Below are positions 6,993 through 8,151 of a stretch of 8,151 nucleotides of DNA, one piece after another; within the stretch, counting starts at the first letter, position 1; every line of letters begins with the position of its first letter. The notes below the pieces were generated by a model that worked only from the letters and a program-made list of their open reading frames with translations, did no database searches and was not told the DNA's origin. A program made the translations under genes and the position numbers. This stretch comes from Bacillota bacterium (GTDB lineage: Bacteria; Bacillota; Clostridia; DSM-8532). The stretch spans positions 1 to 8,151 of the forward strand of contig JAEWSN010000270.1 of assembly GCA_023459915.1 (NCBI GenBank), read 5' to 3'.

Positions 6993-7020
6993 TCCCGGCG
7001 GCGGTACATCCCGGCGGCGG
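6993..7020 (+). repeat. 12-bp direct repeat in the smc-ftsY spacer
   Basis: TCCCGGCGGCGG occurs at 6993-7004 and again at 7009-7020, a period of 16 bp. The second copy runs into GGGC-AAT-GCCC (7019-7029), a weak hairpin. There is no T-run, so it is not an intrinsic terminator, and no promoter is evident. It may be a replication-slippage duplication or a binding site in the ftsY leader. Confidence 0.5.
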
Positions 7021-7063
7021 GCAATGCCCCTGATGTGCGGAACCCATCACAACGGAGGAAATC

Positions 7064-8151
7064 ATGGCATTTTTTGATCGGTTCAGGAAAAAGGACAAGC
7101 CGGTGGCAGCCGAGATGGCTGCGGCAACCGGAGAGGACGTGGAAACCGGGGTGGCCACAGAGGCAGCGGCAGATGAGGTGGCTGCGGCAGCCGGTGTGAA
7201 GGCGCAAGCCAATGCGCCGGCAGCATCTGACGCGACAGTGGGGGCGGACGTGCCGGCGCCGGCAGCGGCGGACGCGACAGCGAACGCAACGGTGAACGCG
7301 GAGACCCCGCCCGAAGTGGAAGCGGCTGTGCCCGACGCCATGGCGGGGTCTGACCCCGTGGCGAAGACCGGTTTTTTTCAACGTCTGCGCAGCGGGCTCT
7401 CGAAAACACGCGGCGCCATCACCACCCGCATCGACCAGATGCTGGCGGGATTCGGCAAGGTGGACGAGGAATTGTTCGAGGAGCTCGAGGAGATCCTCAT
7501 CACCTCGGATGTCGGCATGGAGACCTCCCTGCGGATTGTATCTGACTTGCGGGAGCGGGTGCGGCGCGATCGCATCGCCGACGCGGAAGGGGTTCGGCGG
7601 GCCATCCGGGAGGAGATTGCGGGCATTCTGGCTTCCGAGGCCGGTACCCTGCGGCTGGACACGCGGCCGTCCGTGCTGGTGGTCATCGGGGTCAACGGGG
7701 TCGGCAAAACCACCTCGATCGGCAAAATCGCGCATCTGCTCAAGGGACAGGGCAAGAAGGTGATGGTGGCGGCCGCGGACACCTTCCGCGCGGCGGCCAT
7801 CGATCAGTTGGAAATCTGGACGGAACGTGCGGGCGTCCCCATCGTAAAACACGAGGAGGGGTCAGACCCCGCCGCGGTGATCTTTGACGCCATTGCCGCC
7901 GCGAAGGCGCGCGGCACGGACGTGCTGATTGTGGATACCGCGGGACGGCTGCACACCAAGAAGAATCTGATGGAGGAGCTGCGGAAGATTTTCCGCATCA
8001 TCGGGCGGGAGTTGCCGGACGCGGATGTGGAAACCCTGCTGGTGCTCGACGCCACAACCGGACAGAACGCGGTATCCCAGGCCAAGGTCTTCGCGGAGGT
8101 CGGCAACCTGACCGGACTGGTGCTGACCAAGCTCGACGGCACCGCCAAGGG
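7064..8151 (+). CDS. ftsY: Signal recognition particle receptor FtsY, 3' end outside the window
   Basis: FtsY is the membrane-associated GTPase that docks Ffh-ribosome complexes at the Sec translocon. The start is ATG at 7064, with GGAGG at 7054-7058 five bases upstream. The frame stays open to the window edge, giving 362 codons; the C-terminal part of the G domain is missing only because the window ends. Residues 1-12 (MAFFDRFRKKDK) look like an amphipathic membrane-contact helix. Residues about 13-100 are an Ala/Pro/Asp/Glu-rich low-complexity region. GFFQRLRSGLSKTRG from 103 and the FEELEEILITSDVG region form the N domain. The G domain has G1 GVNGVGKTT at 209-217, DTFRAAA at 239-245, G3 DTAGR at 291-295, DATTGQNA from 329 and G4 TKLDGTAKG from 355. 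The 100-residue acidic N-terminal region resembles the A domain of E. coli FtsY and is longer than in B. subtilis. It probably shares a transcript with smc. Confidence 0.96.
   Translation, partial: MAFFDRFRKKDKPVAAEMAAATGEDVETGVATEAAADEVAAAAGVKAQANAPAASDATVGADVPAPAAADATANATVNAETPPEVEAAVPDAMAGSDPVAKTGFFQRLRSGLSKTRGAITTRIDQMLAGFGKVDEELFEELEEILITSDVGMETSLRIVSDLRERVRRDRIADAEGVRRAIREEIAGILASEAGTLRLDTRPSVLVVIGVNGVGKTTSIGKIAHLLKGQGKKVMVAAADTFRAAAIDQLEIWTERAGVPIVKHEEGSDPAAVIFDAIAAAKARGTDVLIVDTAGRLHTKKNLMEELRKIFRIIGRELPDADVETLLVLDATTGQNAVSQAKVFAEVGNLTGLVLTKLDGTAK
7214..7297 (+). repeat. ftsY: 42-nt imperfect tandem repeat in the FtsY N-terminal linker
   Basis: Two 42-nt units, 7214-7255 and 7256-7297, share a first half that is 22 of 25 identical: GCGCCGGCAGC, four variable bases, then GACGCGACAG. 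The second halves have diverged. They encode APAASDATV and APAAADATA. The period is 14 codons, so the frame is kept, suggesting that the low-complexity linker grew by in-frame duplication. Confidence 0.6.
7344..7870. repeat. Pair of GGGGTC-A/T-GACCCC palindromes inside ftsY
   Basis: CGGGGTCTGACCCCG at 7344-7358 and GGGGTCAGACCCCG at 7858-7871 are near-perfect palindromes and reverse complements of each other over 14 bases. The first encodes GSDP in the variable linker; the second encodes GSDP in the conserved GSDPAAVIFDA segment of the G domain. Protein constraint explains the second, but not the matching codon choice in the first. Confidence 0.4.

Noticed and set aside
7370..7376. T7 run in ftsY as a possible programmed frameshift site
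   Set aside because: The zero frame encodes the conserved GFFQRL segment and continues into an intact NG domain, so no frameshift is needed.
6707..7852. Minus-strand open frame spanning the smc end, the spacer and ftsY
   Set aside because: It runs antisense to two confident genes and its His/Arg/Cys-rich middle is the reverse complement of the Ala-rich FtsY linker.

Overview
The window holds five genes, all on the + strand, separated by short spacers. By eye the base composition is GC-rich (roughly 60% or a little above), and the start sites carry strong purine-rich ribosome binding sites (AGGAGG, AAGGAGG, GGAGG). The smc-ftsY gene order, the Clostridia-like citrate synthase sequence and the exported transglutaminase-fold protein together suggest a high-GC member of the Firmicutes, most likely class Clostridia. 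That placement is an inference from remembered family sequences, not from a search.

Layout. (1) 39-896: secreted transglutaminase-like protein with a complete Cys-His-Asp triad, closed by a very strong intrinsic terminator at 951-988. (2) 897-1131: an unusually AT-rich regulatory island holding the terminator, three copies of AAATTGCAA (two forming a perfect inverted repeat), a well-formed sigma-A-type promoter, and a perfect 12-bp palindrome ATTGTATACAAT overlapping its -10. (3) 1132-1854: GntR/FCD-type transcription regulator. (4) 1866-3251: Si-type citrate synthase, whose ribosome binding site touches the regulator's stop codon, so the two form a tightly coupled pair. (5) 3389-6970: condensin subunit Smc, with a TTG start and a possible promoter of its own. 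(6) 7064 to the window edge: signal recognition particle receptor FtsY, cut off at its G4 motif, with a long Ala-rich N-terminal region.

How the genes work together. The clearest local logic is an apparently autoregulated regulator-enzyme operon: the GntR/FCD protein probably binds the palindrome in its own promoter and so controls citrate synthase, the entry step to the TCA cycle or to 2-oxoglutarate/glutamate synthesis. smc and ftsY are a conserved housekeeping pair in Firmicutes (chromosome organisation and membrane-protein targeting). The usual upstream partner rnc is absent here and citrate synthase sits in its place.

I see no phage, transposon, CRISPR, rRNA or tRNA signal, and no convincing undescribed multi-gene system. 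The observations most worth checking are the operator and repeat architecture upstream of the GntR-citrate synthase operon, and the expanded, repeat-built N-terminal region of FtsY.
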